From a bacterium (GTDB lineage: Bacteria; Planctomycetota; J058; JAJDCP01): a stretch of DNA of 18,083 nucleotides. Where the stretch lies: the NCBI GenBank assembly GCA_030428695.1, contig JAUIEM010000192.1, positions 1 through 18,083 on the forward strand, in the 5' to 3' direction. The translations under genes and the position numbers were made by a program. Positions 1 to 6,152 of this stretch are shown here, in pieces (the first letter of the stretch is position 1; the number at the start of each line of letters is the position of its first letter). Under the pieces are notes generated by a model. That model was given only the letters and a program-made list of their open reading frames with translations, ran no database searches and was not told the DNA's origin.

Positions 1-306
1 GGCCGCCAGCCGATCGACGTAGGCCGTGCGCGCCTTGAACTCCAGGGGATCGAGGGAACGCAGGTCGGTGAACATCTCCTCGAAGCTGCCCTTGTCGAGC
101 ACCTTCTCGATGCGCTCGGCGGCCCCGATCTCGAAGTGGAAGTTGCACTCGGGACAGACCTTGTGCAGGCCCTCCACCTCCTTCTTGTACTGCACGTTCT
201 TGCAGTCCGGGCACATCACCCAGAGCCCGCCGGGCAGCTCCTTCTTCTTGCGGAAGCGGCTGCGTTTGAAGCTCGGCAGCTTCCCGGAGTCGCGCGATTC
301 CCTCAC
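1..306 (-). CDS. accD: Acetyl-CoA carboxylase carboxyltransferase beta subunit, N-terminal part
   Basis: Only the first 102 codons are present; the gene runs off the left edge. AccD forms with AccA the carboxyltransferase that moves CO2 from carboxybiotin to acetyl-CoA, the first step of fatty acid synthesis in the cytoplasm. The fragment shows a basic N-terminus and the family's four-Cys zinc ribbon: C32-x2-C35 (MCPDC) and C51-x2-C54 (VCPEC), separated by 15 residues as in known AccD. It is followed by typical text such as FHFEIGAAERIEKVLD and GSFEEM. I chose the GTG at 306-304 because the ATG just upstream hits a stop immediately and a GGGAGGGA-like ribosome site lies within the end of rpe. 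The start is one base from the rpe stop, so translation is probably coupled to rpe. The catalytic crotonase-like domain is outside the window. Confidence 0.93.
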   Translation of the reverse strand, partial: MRESRDSGKLPSFKRSRFRKKKELPGGLWVMCPDCKNVQYKKEVEGLHKVCPECNFHFEIGAAERIEKVLDKGSFEEMFTDLRSLDPLEFKARTAYVDRLAA

Positions 307-307
307 C

Positions 308-985
308 TCATCCCTCCCCGGGGCTGGCGAGCCCCTGTGCAGCGCCGGCGCGCAGGGCCGCGATGGCCCGCGCCGGGTCGTCGGCACGGAACACCGAGGT
401 GCCCGCGACGATCACGTTGGCCCCGGCGGATCCCGCCCGCACGGCCGTCTGTGGGTTGAGCCCGCCGTCGACCTCGATCTCGAGCTCCGGCCGCTCGTCA
501 CGGGCCCGCGCGGCCTTGGGCAGCACCTCCCCCATGAAGGACTGGCCGCCGAAGCCCGGATGCACGGTCATCACCAGCAGGCGGTCGAGCTCGCCGAGCA
601 GCGGCAACACCGCCTCGACGTCGGTCGGCGGGCTCAGGGCCAGGCCGGCCTTCTTCCCGCGCCCGCGGATCCGCCCGAGCAGCTCCCGCGCGCCCTCTTC
701 CCCCGTCGCCTCGATGTGGAAGGTCAGCACGTCCGCCCCCGCGTCGAGGAAGGCGTCGGCGTACCTGGCGGGGTCGGTGATCATCAGATGCACGTCGAGG
801 GGCAGCGCGGTCGCCTTGCGCAGCCACTTGACGACGACCGGGCCGATGGTCAGGTTCGGCACGAAGTGGCCGTCCATCACGTCGACGTGCAGCTCGTCGG
901 CGCCGGCCTCGGCCATCTTCTGCGCCTCTTCGGCCAGGCGCGCGAAGTCTCCGGCCAGGATCGAGGGAGCGATACGGGGGCTCAC
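308..985 (-). CDS. rpe: Ribulose-phosphate 3-epimerase
   Basis: 225 residues, the normal size for this TIM-barrel enzyme, which interconverts ribulose 5-phosphate and xylulose 5-phosphate in the pentose phosphate and Calvin pathways. Visible motifs are APSILAGDF near the N-terminus, HVDVMDGHFVPN with metal ligands H33 and D35, H66 in DVHLM, HPGFGGQSF at 142-150, and EVDGG with D173; together these give the complete H/D/H/D metal set. The reading frame is open further upstream, but the upstream residues are low-complexity basic text inside pgk. The GTG at 985-983 gives the expected N-terminus and overlaps the pgk stop in a GTGA arrangement, indicating translational coupling. It lies between pgk and accD in one operon. 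Confidence 0.96.
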   Translation of the reverse strand: MSPRIAPSILAGDFARLAEEAQKMAEAGADELHVDVMDGHFVPNLTIGPVVVKWLRKATALPLDVHLMITDPARYADAFLDAGADVLTFHIEATGEEGARELLGRIRGRGKKAGLALSPPTDVEAVLPLLGELDRLLVMTVHPGFGGQSFMGEVLPKAARARDERPELEIEVDGGLNPQTAVRAGSAGANVIVAGTSVFRADDPARAIAALRAGAAQGLASPGEG

Positions 986-2157
986 CGCAAGGCCTCCTGC
1001 AGGGCCGCCACGCCGGGCAGGGTCTTGCCTTCGAGGAACTCGAGGGACGCGCCGCCGCCGGTCGAGACGTGGTAGACGCTGTCGGCGCTGCCGAACTTCG
1101 CCAGCGCCGCGGCCGAGTCGCCGCCGCCGATCACGATCTTGCCCTCGCAGTTCGGCAGGCACAGGACGACGGTCTTCGTCCCGAAGGAATACGGCTCGTA
1201 CTCGAAGGCGCCGAGCGGCCCGTTCCAGATCACCGTCTTCGCCCGCCGCAGGTTGACGAAGATGTCCTGGCGGGTCAAGGGCCCGATGTCGAGGGCCATC
1301 TGATGCGGTGCGATCGTGTTGCCGACGGTCGGCTGGGTGTCCTCGAGCGAGGTGCCGAGGACGTGGTCGCGCGGCAGCATGAACATCACGCCCTTCTCGC
1401 GGGCCCGGGCCATCACTGCGCGGGCCTCATCGAGGTAGGAGTCGTCGACCAGGCTCTTGCCGATCTCCTCGCCGCGGGCCTTGAGGAAGGTGTAGGCCAT
1501 GCCTCCGGCGATCAGCAGGCCGTCGACCCGCTCGAGCAGGTTCTTGACCACGCCGAGCTTGGTGCTGAGCTTCGCGCCGCCGAGCAGCGCGTAATAGGGC
1601 CGCTCCGGATACTGCATCAGCGCGTCGAGCACCTCGATCTCCCGCTTGACCAGGGGACCGGAGGCCGTCGGCAGGCGCTTCGGCAGCGACACGATCGAGG
1701 CGTGGGCCCGGTGCAGCGCGCCGAAGGCGTCGAGCACGAAGGCGTCGAACGGTGCGGCGAGGGCGTCGGCGAAGGCGTCGTCCGCCGCCTTCTCGCCCGG
1801 GTCGAAGCGCAGGTTCTCGAGCATCGCCAGGCCGTCTTCGGGCAGCGCCGCGATCTTCTCGTCGACGCCGACCGGCCCACCGAGGAACTCGACCGGCCGC
1901 CCGAGAGCGTTGCCGACCGCCCGCGCGACCGGCGCGAGGGACAGGGCCGGGTCGGGCTTCCCCTTCGGCTTGCCGAGGTGCGAGCAGAGCACGAGCAGGC
2001 GCGGTTGGGCGGCGAGGATCGCGACGATGGTCGGGAGCACGGCGCGGATCCGCTGGTCGTCGGTGACGACACCGTTCGCGAGCGGAACGTTGAGGTCGGC
2101 GCGCAGGAGCACCTTCTTGCCAGCGAGCGGAAGATCGTCGAGCGAGGGCAGACGCAT
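982..2157 (-). CDS. pgk: Phosphoglycerate kinase
   Basis: 391 residues, full length for PGK, which transfers phosphate from 1,3-bisphosphoglycerate to ADP in glycolysis (and the reverse in gluconeogenesis or carbon fixation). Motifs run in family order: RADLNVPL at 19-26, CSHLGKPKG at 58-66, LENLRFDPGE, DAFGALHRAHAS, the hinge-region block LGGAKLSTKLGVVKNLL, IWNGPLGAFE, and the C-terminal nucleotide-binding VIGGGDSAAALAKFG followed by STGGGASLEFLEG. The ATG at 2157-2155 is preceded by GGAGAG about 8 bases upstream; an earlier in-frame start would add 34 unrelated residues. It is the first gene of the pgk-rpe-accD run, with a candidate promoter just upstream. No gap gene is visible beside it. 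Confidence 0.97.
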   Translation of the reverse strand: MRLPSLDDLPLAGKKVLLRADLNVPLANGVVTDDQRIRAVLPTIVAILAAQPRLLVLCSHLGKPKGKPDPALSLAPVARAVGNALGRPVEFLGGPVGVDEKIAALPEDGLAMLENLRFDPGEKAADDAFADALAAPFDAFVLDAFGALHRAHASIVSLPKRLPTASGPLVKREIEVLDALMQYPERPYYALLGGAKLSTKLGVVKNLLERVDGLLIAGGMAYTFLKARGEEIGKSLVDDSYLDEARAVMARAREKGVMFMLPRDHVLGTSLEDTQPTVGNTIAPHQMALDIGPLTRQDIFVNLRRAKTVIWNGPLGAFEYEPYSFGTKTVVLCLPNCEGKIVIGGGDSAAALAKFGSADSVYHVSTGGGASLEFLEGKTLPGVAALQEALR

Positions 2158-2187
2158 CGGGTCTCTCCAGCGGGGGATGGAAGGACG

Positions 2188-2216
2188 ATTGTAGTCGACC
2201 CGGGGCGGCATTTCTA
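2188..2216 (-). promoter_or_regulatory. Candidate sigma-70 type promoter for pgk
   Basis: On the minus strand a good -10 box, TACAAT (2193-2188), lies 17 bases from a weak -35 candidate, TAGAAA (2216-2211). Transcription would begin near 2181, leaving about 24 bases before the pgk ATG. The call rests mainly on the strong -10 and its position. Confidence 0.4.
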
Positions 2217-2297
2217 CGGACAAGCTGTGCGGCGCCACTGAAACCAAAGAGCGACGCATTGCAACGAAACGGGAAGAACACCGACGCAGGCAGGCCC

Positions 2298-2326
2298 TTC
2301 GTCGGCGGCACGTCGATTGCTAGACT
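2298..2326 (+). promoter_or_regulatory. Candidate promoter for the precursor-peptide/ATP-grasp operon
   Basis: A -10-like TAGACT at 2321-2326 sits 17 bases downstream of TTCGTC (2298-2303), a poor -35 match. Initiation near 2333 would leave a 23-base leader before the first precursor ATG at 2356, with GGAG at 2347-2350 as ribosome site. Only the -10 is convincing. Confidence 0.3.
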
Positions 2327-2355
2327 TCGCGTGTCCACCACGACCCGGAGACATC

Positions 2356-2463
2356 ATGAAGCCCGCCCCCACGCCCCTGTTCGCCACCGACCAGCGCGCG
2401 TTCACCGTCAAGACCGGCCTGATCGCCGGGCGGATCCCGCGGGAAATCAAGAGAAAGGGATAG
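2356..2463 (+). CDS. Putative RiPP precursor peptide 1 (35 aa)
   Basis: First of four tandem small ORFs before an ATP-grasp ligase. ATG start with GGAG six bases upstream. The peptide has a short Pro-rich head (MKPAPT), the invariant block PLFATDxRxFTVKTGLIAG at residues 7-25 (x = Q and A here), and a basic tail of ten residues with E30 and K34. No signal peptide, no cysteine, and no double-Gly motif other than the Ala-Gly ending the block. E30 falls five residues after the final Gly, as in all four copies. The repeated coding pattern with in-frame starts and stops, and the position next to a graspetide-type ligase, argue that this is a maturation substrate. That role is inference. It is the most divergent copy at the head and tail. 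Confidence 0.8.
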   Translation: MKPAPTPLFATDQRAFTVKTGLIAGRIPREIKRKG

Positions 2464-2465
2464 AC

Positions 2466-2579
2466 ATGCGCGACGAAGCGACCCCGAAGCCCCTGTTCGC
2501 CACCGATCAGCGGCCCTTCACCGTCAAGACCGGCCTGATCGCTGGCGCCCGGCATCGGGAGAGGTTGGCCAAGCGATGA
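2466..2579 (+). CDS. Putative RiPP precursor peptide 2 (37 aa)
   Basis: ATG two bases after the stop of copy 1, with AAAGGGA (2454-2460) as ribosome site inside the end of copy 1. Head MRDEATPK, conserved block at residues 9-27 (x = Q and P), tail ARHRERLAKR. E32 and K36 keep the E-x3-K spacing seen in every copy. The stop TGA overlaps the ATG of copy 3 as ATGA. A 62-base segment (2481-2542) is identical to one in copy 3 (2594-2655), so the two are recent duplicates or are kept identical by conversion. Same inferred role as copy 1: substrate of the downstream ATP-grasp enzyme. Confidence 0.82.
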   Translation: MRDEATPKPLFATDQRPFTVKTGLIAGARHRERLAKR

Positions 2580-2692
2580 GCGACAAGAACGAAACCCCGA
2601 AGCCCCTGTTCGCCACCGATCAGCGGCCCTTCACCGTCAAGACCGGCCTGATCGCCGGAGCACGCCACCGAGAGAGGAAAGCAAAACATTGA
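2576..2692 (+). CDS. Putative RiPP precursor peptide 3 (38 aa)
   Basis: ATG at 2576 overlaps the stop of copy 2 by four bases (ATGA). The likely ribosome site GGGAGAGG (2557-2564) lies in the tail codons of copy 2. Head MSDKNETPK, conserved block at residues 10-28 identical in protein sequence to copy 2, tail ARHRERKAKH with the conserved E and the K four residues later. Its stop codon overlaps a TTG that best explains the start of copy 4. The peptide is strongly basic overall, with acidic residues only in the head, at the invariant Asp of the block and at the tail Glu. Confidence 0.82.
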   Translation: MSDKNETPKPLFATDQRPFTVKTGLIAGARHRERKAKH

Positions 2693-2811
2693 GCACCAAG
2701 AACGACACCCCCCTGCCCCTGTTCGCCACCGACCGCCGCGGCTTCACGGTCAAGACCGGCCTGATCGCCGGCCGCGCGGCCCATGAGAAGAGAGCCAAGA
2801 GCCCGTCCTGA
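2689..2811 (+). CDS. Putative RiPP precursor peptide 4 (40 aa, TTG start)
   Basis: No ATG fits, but a TTG at 2689-2691 overlapping the copy 3 stop (TTGA) gives a head, (M)STKNDTPL, that aligns residue for residue with copy 3 (MSDKNETPK). This supports the TTG start. GAGAGG at 2672-2677 lies 11 bases upstream, the same spacing as for copy 3. The conserved block is at residues 10-28 (x = R and G), and the tail RAAHEKRAKSPS keeps E33 and K37. The stop TGA shares its final A with the ATG of the ATP-grasp gene. This copy differs most inside the block and has the longest tail. It may be a functional variant giving a different product, or simply a diverged copy. Confidence 0.75.
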   Translation: MSTKNDTPLPLFATDRRGFTVKTGLIAGRAAHEKRAKSPS

Positions 2812-3794
2812 TGATCCTGATCAGCGCCTCGTCGCAGGACGAGGACCCCTGCATCCCCCCCGTCGTCTCCGCGCTGGAAAAGCGCGGCGCGCGTGTTTCG
2901 TACGTGTACGCCGACCGCTTCCCCACCGACCTGGCCCTCAGCCTGTCCCTCGGCGGAGGCGTCCGCTGCGCGGGTGAGCTGCCCCTGGACGAGGTGCGCG
3001 CGGTCTGGTTCCGCTCCCTCGACATCGGCGCGGAGCTCGCCGCGACCGGCATGCGTGACGATCACCTCGCGGCGGCCCGGATCGAGTCGGAGACCGCCTA
3101 CTGGGCGATCCTCCAGGGTCTGGCCGCGTTCCCCCTCGACCCCCTCCCCGCCCTGCGCAGCGCGCCGGACAAGGCAGGCCAGATCATCCTCGCCGAGTCC
3201 CTCGGACTGCGCGTTCCCCGCAGCCTGATCAGCAACGAGCCCGACGCCGTCCGTGCCCTGTACGCGGCCTGTCCGCACGGGCTGGTCGCGAAGATGCTCG
3301 CCGGGGGCGCGGTCGGCATCGGCGAGCAGCCAGTCTTCACGCGCGCCATCGGCCCGGACGATCTCGACCGGCTCGACAGCCTGCGGCTGAGCCCGATGTT
3401 GTTCCAGGAGCGCATCTGCAAGGACCGCGAGCTGCGTGTGACCGCGGTCGGCGGCGAGCTGTTCGTCGCCGCCATCGACGTCCCCGCCGACGCGCCCGTC
3501 GACTTCCGCACCAGCGCCCGCCAGATCGGCAGCTTCCAGCCGGCCACGTTGCCCGACCCGATCGGCCGCGCGCTGCTCGCGATGCTCGACCGGCTCGACC
3601 TGAACTTCGCGACCTTCGACATCCTGCTCACCCCAGAAGGCGAGCACGTCTTCCTCGAGCTGAACACGATCTCGTACTTCGACTTCGTCGAGCGGGGCGC
3701 CGGGCTGCCGATCTCCGAGGCGGTCGCCGAGCTGCTCCTCGGGCTGCGTCCGGCGCGTCCGGGCACGACCGGGGCGCGCCTGCAGCCGGCCTGA
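2811..3794 (+). CDS. ATP-grasp peptide ligase, MvdC/MvdD (graspetide synthetase)-like
   Basis: 327 residues, the usual size of RiPP ATP-grasp maturases. An N-terminal pre-ATP-grasp domain (about 1-115) opens with MILISAS and contains DEVRAVWFRSLD, resembling the A-V-W-(Y/F)-R of MvdC/MvdD. Then come a linker ending VPRSLISNEPD and the ATP-grasp fold: K161 in LVAKML, FQERICKDRELRVTAVGG (E200, E207, R209), AAIDV, and the metal site D270 in TFDILLTPEG with E283 and N285 in FLELN. The C-terminus GLPISEAVAELL is typical of the family. Such enzymes activate side-chain carboxylates as acyl phosphates to form omega-ester or omega-amide bonds in precursor peptides. Its ATG overlaps the stop of precursor 4, so stoichiometry is set by coupling. 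Other possible reactions are C-terminal amino acid addition (RimK- or PGM1-like). Family fit is strong; the exact reaction is inferred. Confidence 0.88.
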   Translation: MILISASSQDEDPCIPPVVSALEKRGARVSYVYADRFPTDLALSLSLGGGVRCAGELPLDEVRAVWFRSLDIGAELAATGMRDDHLAAARIESETAYWAILQGLAAFPLDPLPALRSAPDKAGQIILAESLGLRVPRSLISNEPDAVRALYAACPHGLVAKMLAGGAVGIGEQPVFTRAIGPDDLDRLDSLRLSPMLFQERICKDRELRVTAVGGELFVAAIDVPADAPVDFRTSARQIGSFQPATLPDPIGRALLAMLDRLDLNFATFDILLTPEGEHVFLELNTISYFDFVERGAGLPISEAVAELLLGLRPARPGTTGARLQPA

Positions 3795-3796
3795 CC

Positions 3797-4225
3797 TCAG
3801 CCGTCCGGACGCGACCAGATGAAGCCGAGCACCCCCGCGGCGCACAGCGCGCACACGGCCCACACCCACCAGGCGGGCCGGGCGAGCGCGAGGCTGGTCG
3901 CCATCACGCCGAGCAGGAGCACGGTCGCGAGCGCCTTGGCCCGCGGACGGATCGCGCCGTTGGCGTGCCAGTCGCGCAACATCGGGCCGAACAGGCGGTG
4001 GTCGAGGAGCCAGCGGTGCATCCGCGGCGAGCTGCGCGCGAAGCAGAAGCCGGCGAGCAGGACGAGGGGCGTGGTCGGAAGCAGCGGAAGCACGATCCCG
4101 ATGGCGCCGAGGGCGACCGCGACCAGGCCCGCCGCCGCGTACAGCCAGCGCACGGGCGTGCGCGGCCGTTCACGGGCCGCGGGCTCCGCTTCGGTGTCCA
4201 GCGCTCGCTGTACGGGACCTTCCAT
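3797..4225 (-). CDS. DUF454 (YbaN-like) inner membrane protein
   Basis: 142 residues. After a polar, charged N-terminal segment of about 24 residues comes a membrane segment (WLYAAAGLVAVALGAIGIVL), then the DUF454 signature: LPLLPTTPLVLLAGFCFARS followed by SPRMHRWLLDHRLFGPMLRDW and GAIRPRAKA. Two further hydrophobic segments close the protein. The ATG at 4225-4223 has GGAGG five bases upstream, so the long open frame upstream, which crosses the MoxR gene, is not used. Function of the family is unknown. It follows the MoxR gene by 56 bases in the same direction and ends two bases from the convergent ATP-grasp gene, leaving no room for a terminator between them. Confidence 0.92.
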   Translation of the reverse strand: MEGPVQRALDTEAEPAARERPRTPVRWLYAAAGLVAVALGAIGIVLPLLPTTPLVLLAGFCFARSSPRMHRWLLDHRLFGPMLRDWHANGAIRPRAKALATVLLLGVMATSLALARPAWWVWAVCALCAAGVLGFIWSRPDG

Positions 4226-4281
4226 CCTGCCTCCCACGATCAGGATAGCGGCAGTCGCCCAGCCGGGAAAGGACGGGACGC

Positions 4282-5217
4282 CTACACCGGCACCGGCACG
4301 GCGTCGAGCAGCTCGGCGACGATCTCCTTGCAGCGGGCGTCGTTGCCCGCCACGGCGCCGCGCGAGATCAGGCGGTGCGCAAAGACCGCAGGAGCGAGGG
4401 CCTTGACGTCGTCGGGCAACACGAAGTCCCGCTCCTGCAGCAGCGCCCGCGCCTGGGCGGCCCGGAACATCGCGAGCGAGCCGCGGGGGGTGATGCCGAG
4501 GCTGAGGGCCTTGTGCTCGCGGGTGCGTCCGACCAGCTCGAGGATGTAGTCGAGCACGCTCTCTTCGACCGCGACCTCCTTGACCGCCCGCTGGGCAGCG
4601 ATCACGTCCTGGCGGTCGACGGCGGCGGTCAGGTCCTCGAGCGGGTGGCGGAGCTTCTGGGCGAGCAGGATGCGCGACTCGTCCGCGCGGCTCGGGTAGC
4701 CGATGGAGATCTTCATCAGGAAGCGGTCGAGCTGCGACTCGGGCAGCGCGTAGGTCCCCTCGTACTCGTAGGGATTCTGCGTCGCGAGCACGAAAAAAGG
4801 CCGCTCGAGCTTGTGGCTGACGCCGTCGACCGAGACCTGGCGCTCGTTCATCGCCTCGAGCAGGCTCGACTGCGTGCGCGGCGTCGTGCGGTTGACCTCG
4901 TCGGCGAGCAGCACGTGGGCGAAGATCGGCCCGGGCTTGAACACGAACTGCTTGCGCTCCTGGTCGTAGACCGACACCCCGAGGATGTCCGAGGGCAAGA
5001 GATCGGGGGTGAACTGCACGCGCTTGAAGTCGCACTCGATCGCCTTGGCGAGGGCCCGCGCGAGGGTCGTCTTGCCGACCCCGGGCATGTCCTCGAGCAG
5101 CACGTGGCCTTCGGCGAGCAGGCAGATCAGCACGCAGTCGACGACGTTCGTCTTGCCGACGAAGACGGCCTCGATCGCGTTGCGGAGCAGCTTGACCTGC
5201 TCGTGGGTGTTCGACAT
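4282..5217 (-). CDS. MoxR-type AAA+ ATPase
   Basis: 311 residues, typical for a stand-alone MoxR ATPase, a chaperone-like enzyme thought to help mature or activate protein complexes. Walker A is PGVGKTT at 45-51, Walker B VLLADEVNR with D106 and E107, sensor 1 ATQNP with N148, then the MoxR block ALPESQLDRFLMKI; the C-terminal lid contains GITPRGSLAMFRAAQA. The ATG at 5217 follows AAGGAG at ideal spacing. MoxR genes commonly sit beside DUF58, transglutaminase or von Willebrand factor A genes. None is present here: the neighbours are nadC upstream and a DUF454 gene downstream, so the client cannot be guessed from context. Confidence 0.95.
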   Translation of the reverse strand: MSNTHEQVKLLRNAIEAVFVGKTNVVDCVLICLLAEGHVLLEDMPGVGKTTLARALAKAIECDFKRVQFTPDLLPSDILGVSVYDQERKQFVFKPGPIFAHVLLADEVNRTTPRTQSSLLEAMNERQVSVDGVSHKLERPFFVLATQNPYEYEGTYALPESQLDRFLMKISIGYPSRADESRILLAQKLRHPLEDLTAAVDRQDVIAAQRAVKEVAVEESVLDYILELVGRTREHKALSLGITPRGSLAMFRAAQARALLQERDFVLPDDVKALAPAVFAHRLISRGAVAGNDARCKEIVAELLDAVPVPV

Positions 5218-5266
5218 GGCTCTCCTTCCGCCGGGGCGGACGTTCAGGGTACGGCGCGGGTGCGGT

Positions 5267-6151
5267 TCACCCCTGCTTCCAGTAGTCCAGACCGATATCG
5301 AGGGCGACGGCGGAGTGGGTCAGCGCGCCGATCGAGACCCGATCGACGCCGGTCGTGCCGAGCCCGGGCAGGCGCGCGAGGTCGACGCCCCCCGAGGCCT
5401 CGAGCACGGCCCCGGGCAGGAGCTCGTCGCGCAGGGCGACGCAGCGCCGCAGGGCCTCGTCGTCGAGGTTGTCGAGCAGCAGAAAATCGCAGCCGGCGCG
5501 CAGGGCGTGCGCGCAGTCGGCGACGCTGTCGACCTCGATCTGCAGCCGCACCCCCTCCGGGGCTTCGGCCATCCAGCGCGCCCGCAGGAGGGCGAACAGC
5601 TCCTGGCGGCCGCGCCCGGTGTGGGCCTCGCTCCACCAGGACAGGTGGTTGTCCTTGACCATGCCGAGGGCGCTGAGGTGCAGCCGGTGGTTGTGCCCGC
5701 CGCCCTGGCGCACGGCGTACTTCTCGAGCAGGCGCCAGCCCGGCGTGGTCTTGCGGGTGTCGACGATCTGCGTGCCGCTGTCGCCGAGGGCCGCGACGAA
5801 GCGGGCGGTCTTGCTCGCGATCCCGCACAGGCGCTGGAGGAAGTTCAGCACCACCCGCTCGAGGCGCAGCACCTCGCGCGCCGGACCGTGCAGCCGCAAC
5901 AGCACCGCGCCGGCCTCGAAGGAGCTGCCGTCGGTGAGCACCTCCGAGCAGGCGATGCCCGCCTCCCCGAACAGCTTCTCGGCGAGGGGAAGGCCTGCCG
6001 CGACGCCCGCCTCGCGCGCGACCAGCTGGCCGCCGAGCACGCCGTCGGCGGGGATGAACACCCGGCTGGTCACGTCCCCGTGCACGCCGAGATCCTCCTC
6101 GAGGGCGAGGCCGAGCAGGGTCTGCACCCGTGGGTCTTCGAGCTCTTTCAT
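5267..6151 (-). CDS. nadC: Nicotinate-nucleotide pyrophosphorylase (quinolinate phosphoribosyltransferase)
   Basis: 294 residues, normal length. NadC converts quinolinate and PRPP to nicotinate mononucleotide, CO2 and pyrophosphate in de novo NAD synthesis. Motifs: EEDLGVHGDVTS near the N-terminus, the active-site block DTRKTTPGWRLLEKYAV at 131-147 followed by RQGGGHNHRLHLS, KDNH at 166-169, EVDS at 206-209, LLLDN, EASGGV, and GVDRVSIGALTHS near the C-terminus. The ATG at 6151 lies one base beyond the sppA stop, so the two are probably co-translated. nadA and nadB are not visible in the window. Confidence 0.97.
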   Translation of the reverse strand: MKELEDPRVQTLLGLALEEDLGVHGDVTSRVFIPADGVLGGQLVAREAGVAAGLPLAEKLFGEAGIACSEVLTDGSSFEAGAVLLRLHGPAREVLRLERVVLNFLQRLCGIASKTARFVAALGDSGTQIVDTRKTTPGWRLLEKYAVRQGGGHNHRLHLSALGMVKDNHLSWWSEAHTGRGRQELFALLRARWMAEAPEGVRLQIEVDSVADCAHALRAGCDFLLLDNLDDEALRRCVALRDELLPGAVLEASGGVDLARLPGLGTTGVDRVSIGALTHSAVALDIGLDYWKQG

Positions 6152-6152
6152 A

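Noticed and set aside
2374..2772. CRISPR-like or non-coding repeat array
   Set aside because: The four repeats have a 113-116 base period and variable parts that are too short for the spacing. Each lies in a complete ORF with ribosome site, start and stop, so a coding array explains everything.
2214..3869. Minus-strand open frames across the precursor array and the ATP-grasp gene (up to about 410 codons)
   Set aside because: They are antisense to the strongly supported plus-strand ORFs. Their internal repeats merely mirror the precursor repeats, and no ribosome sites or family motifs are present.
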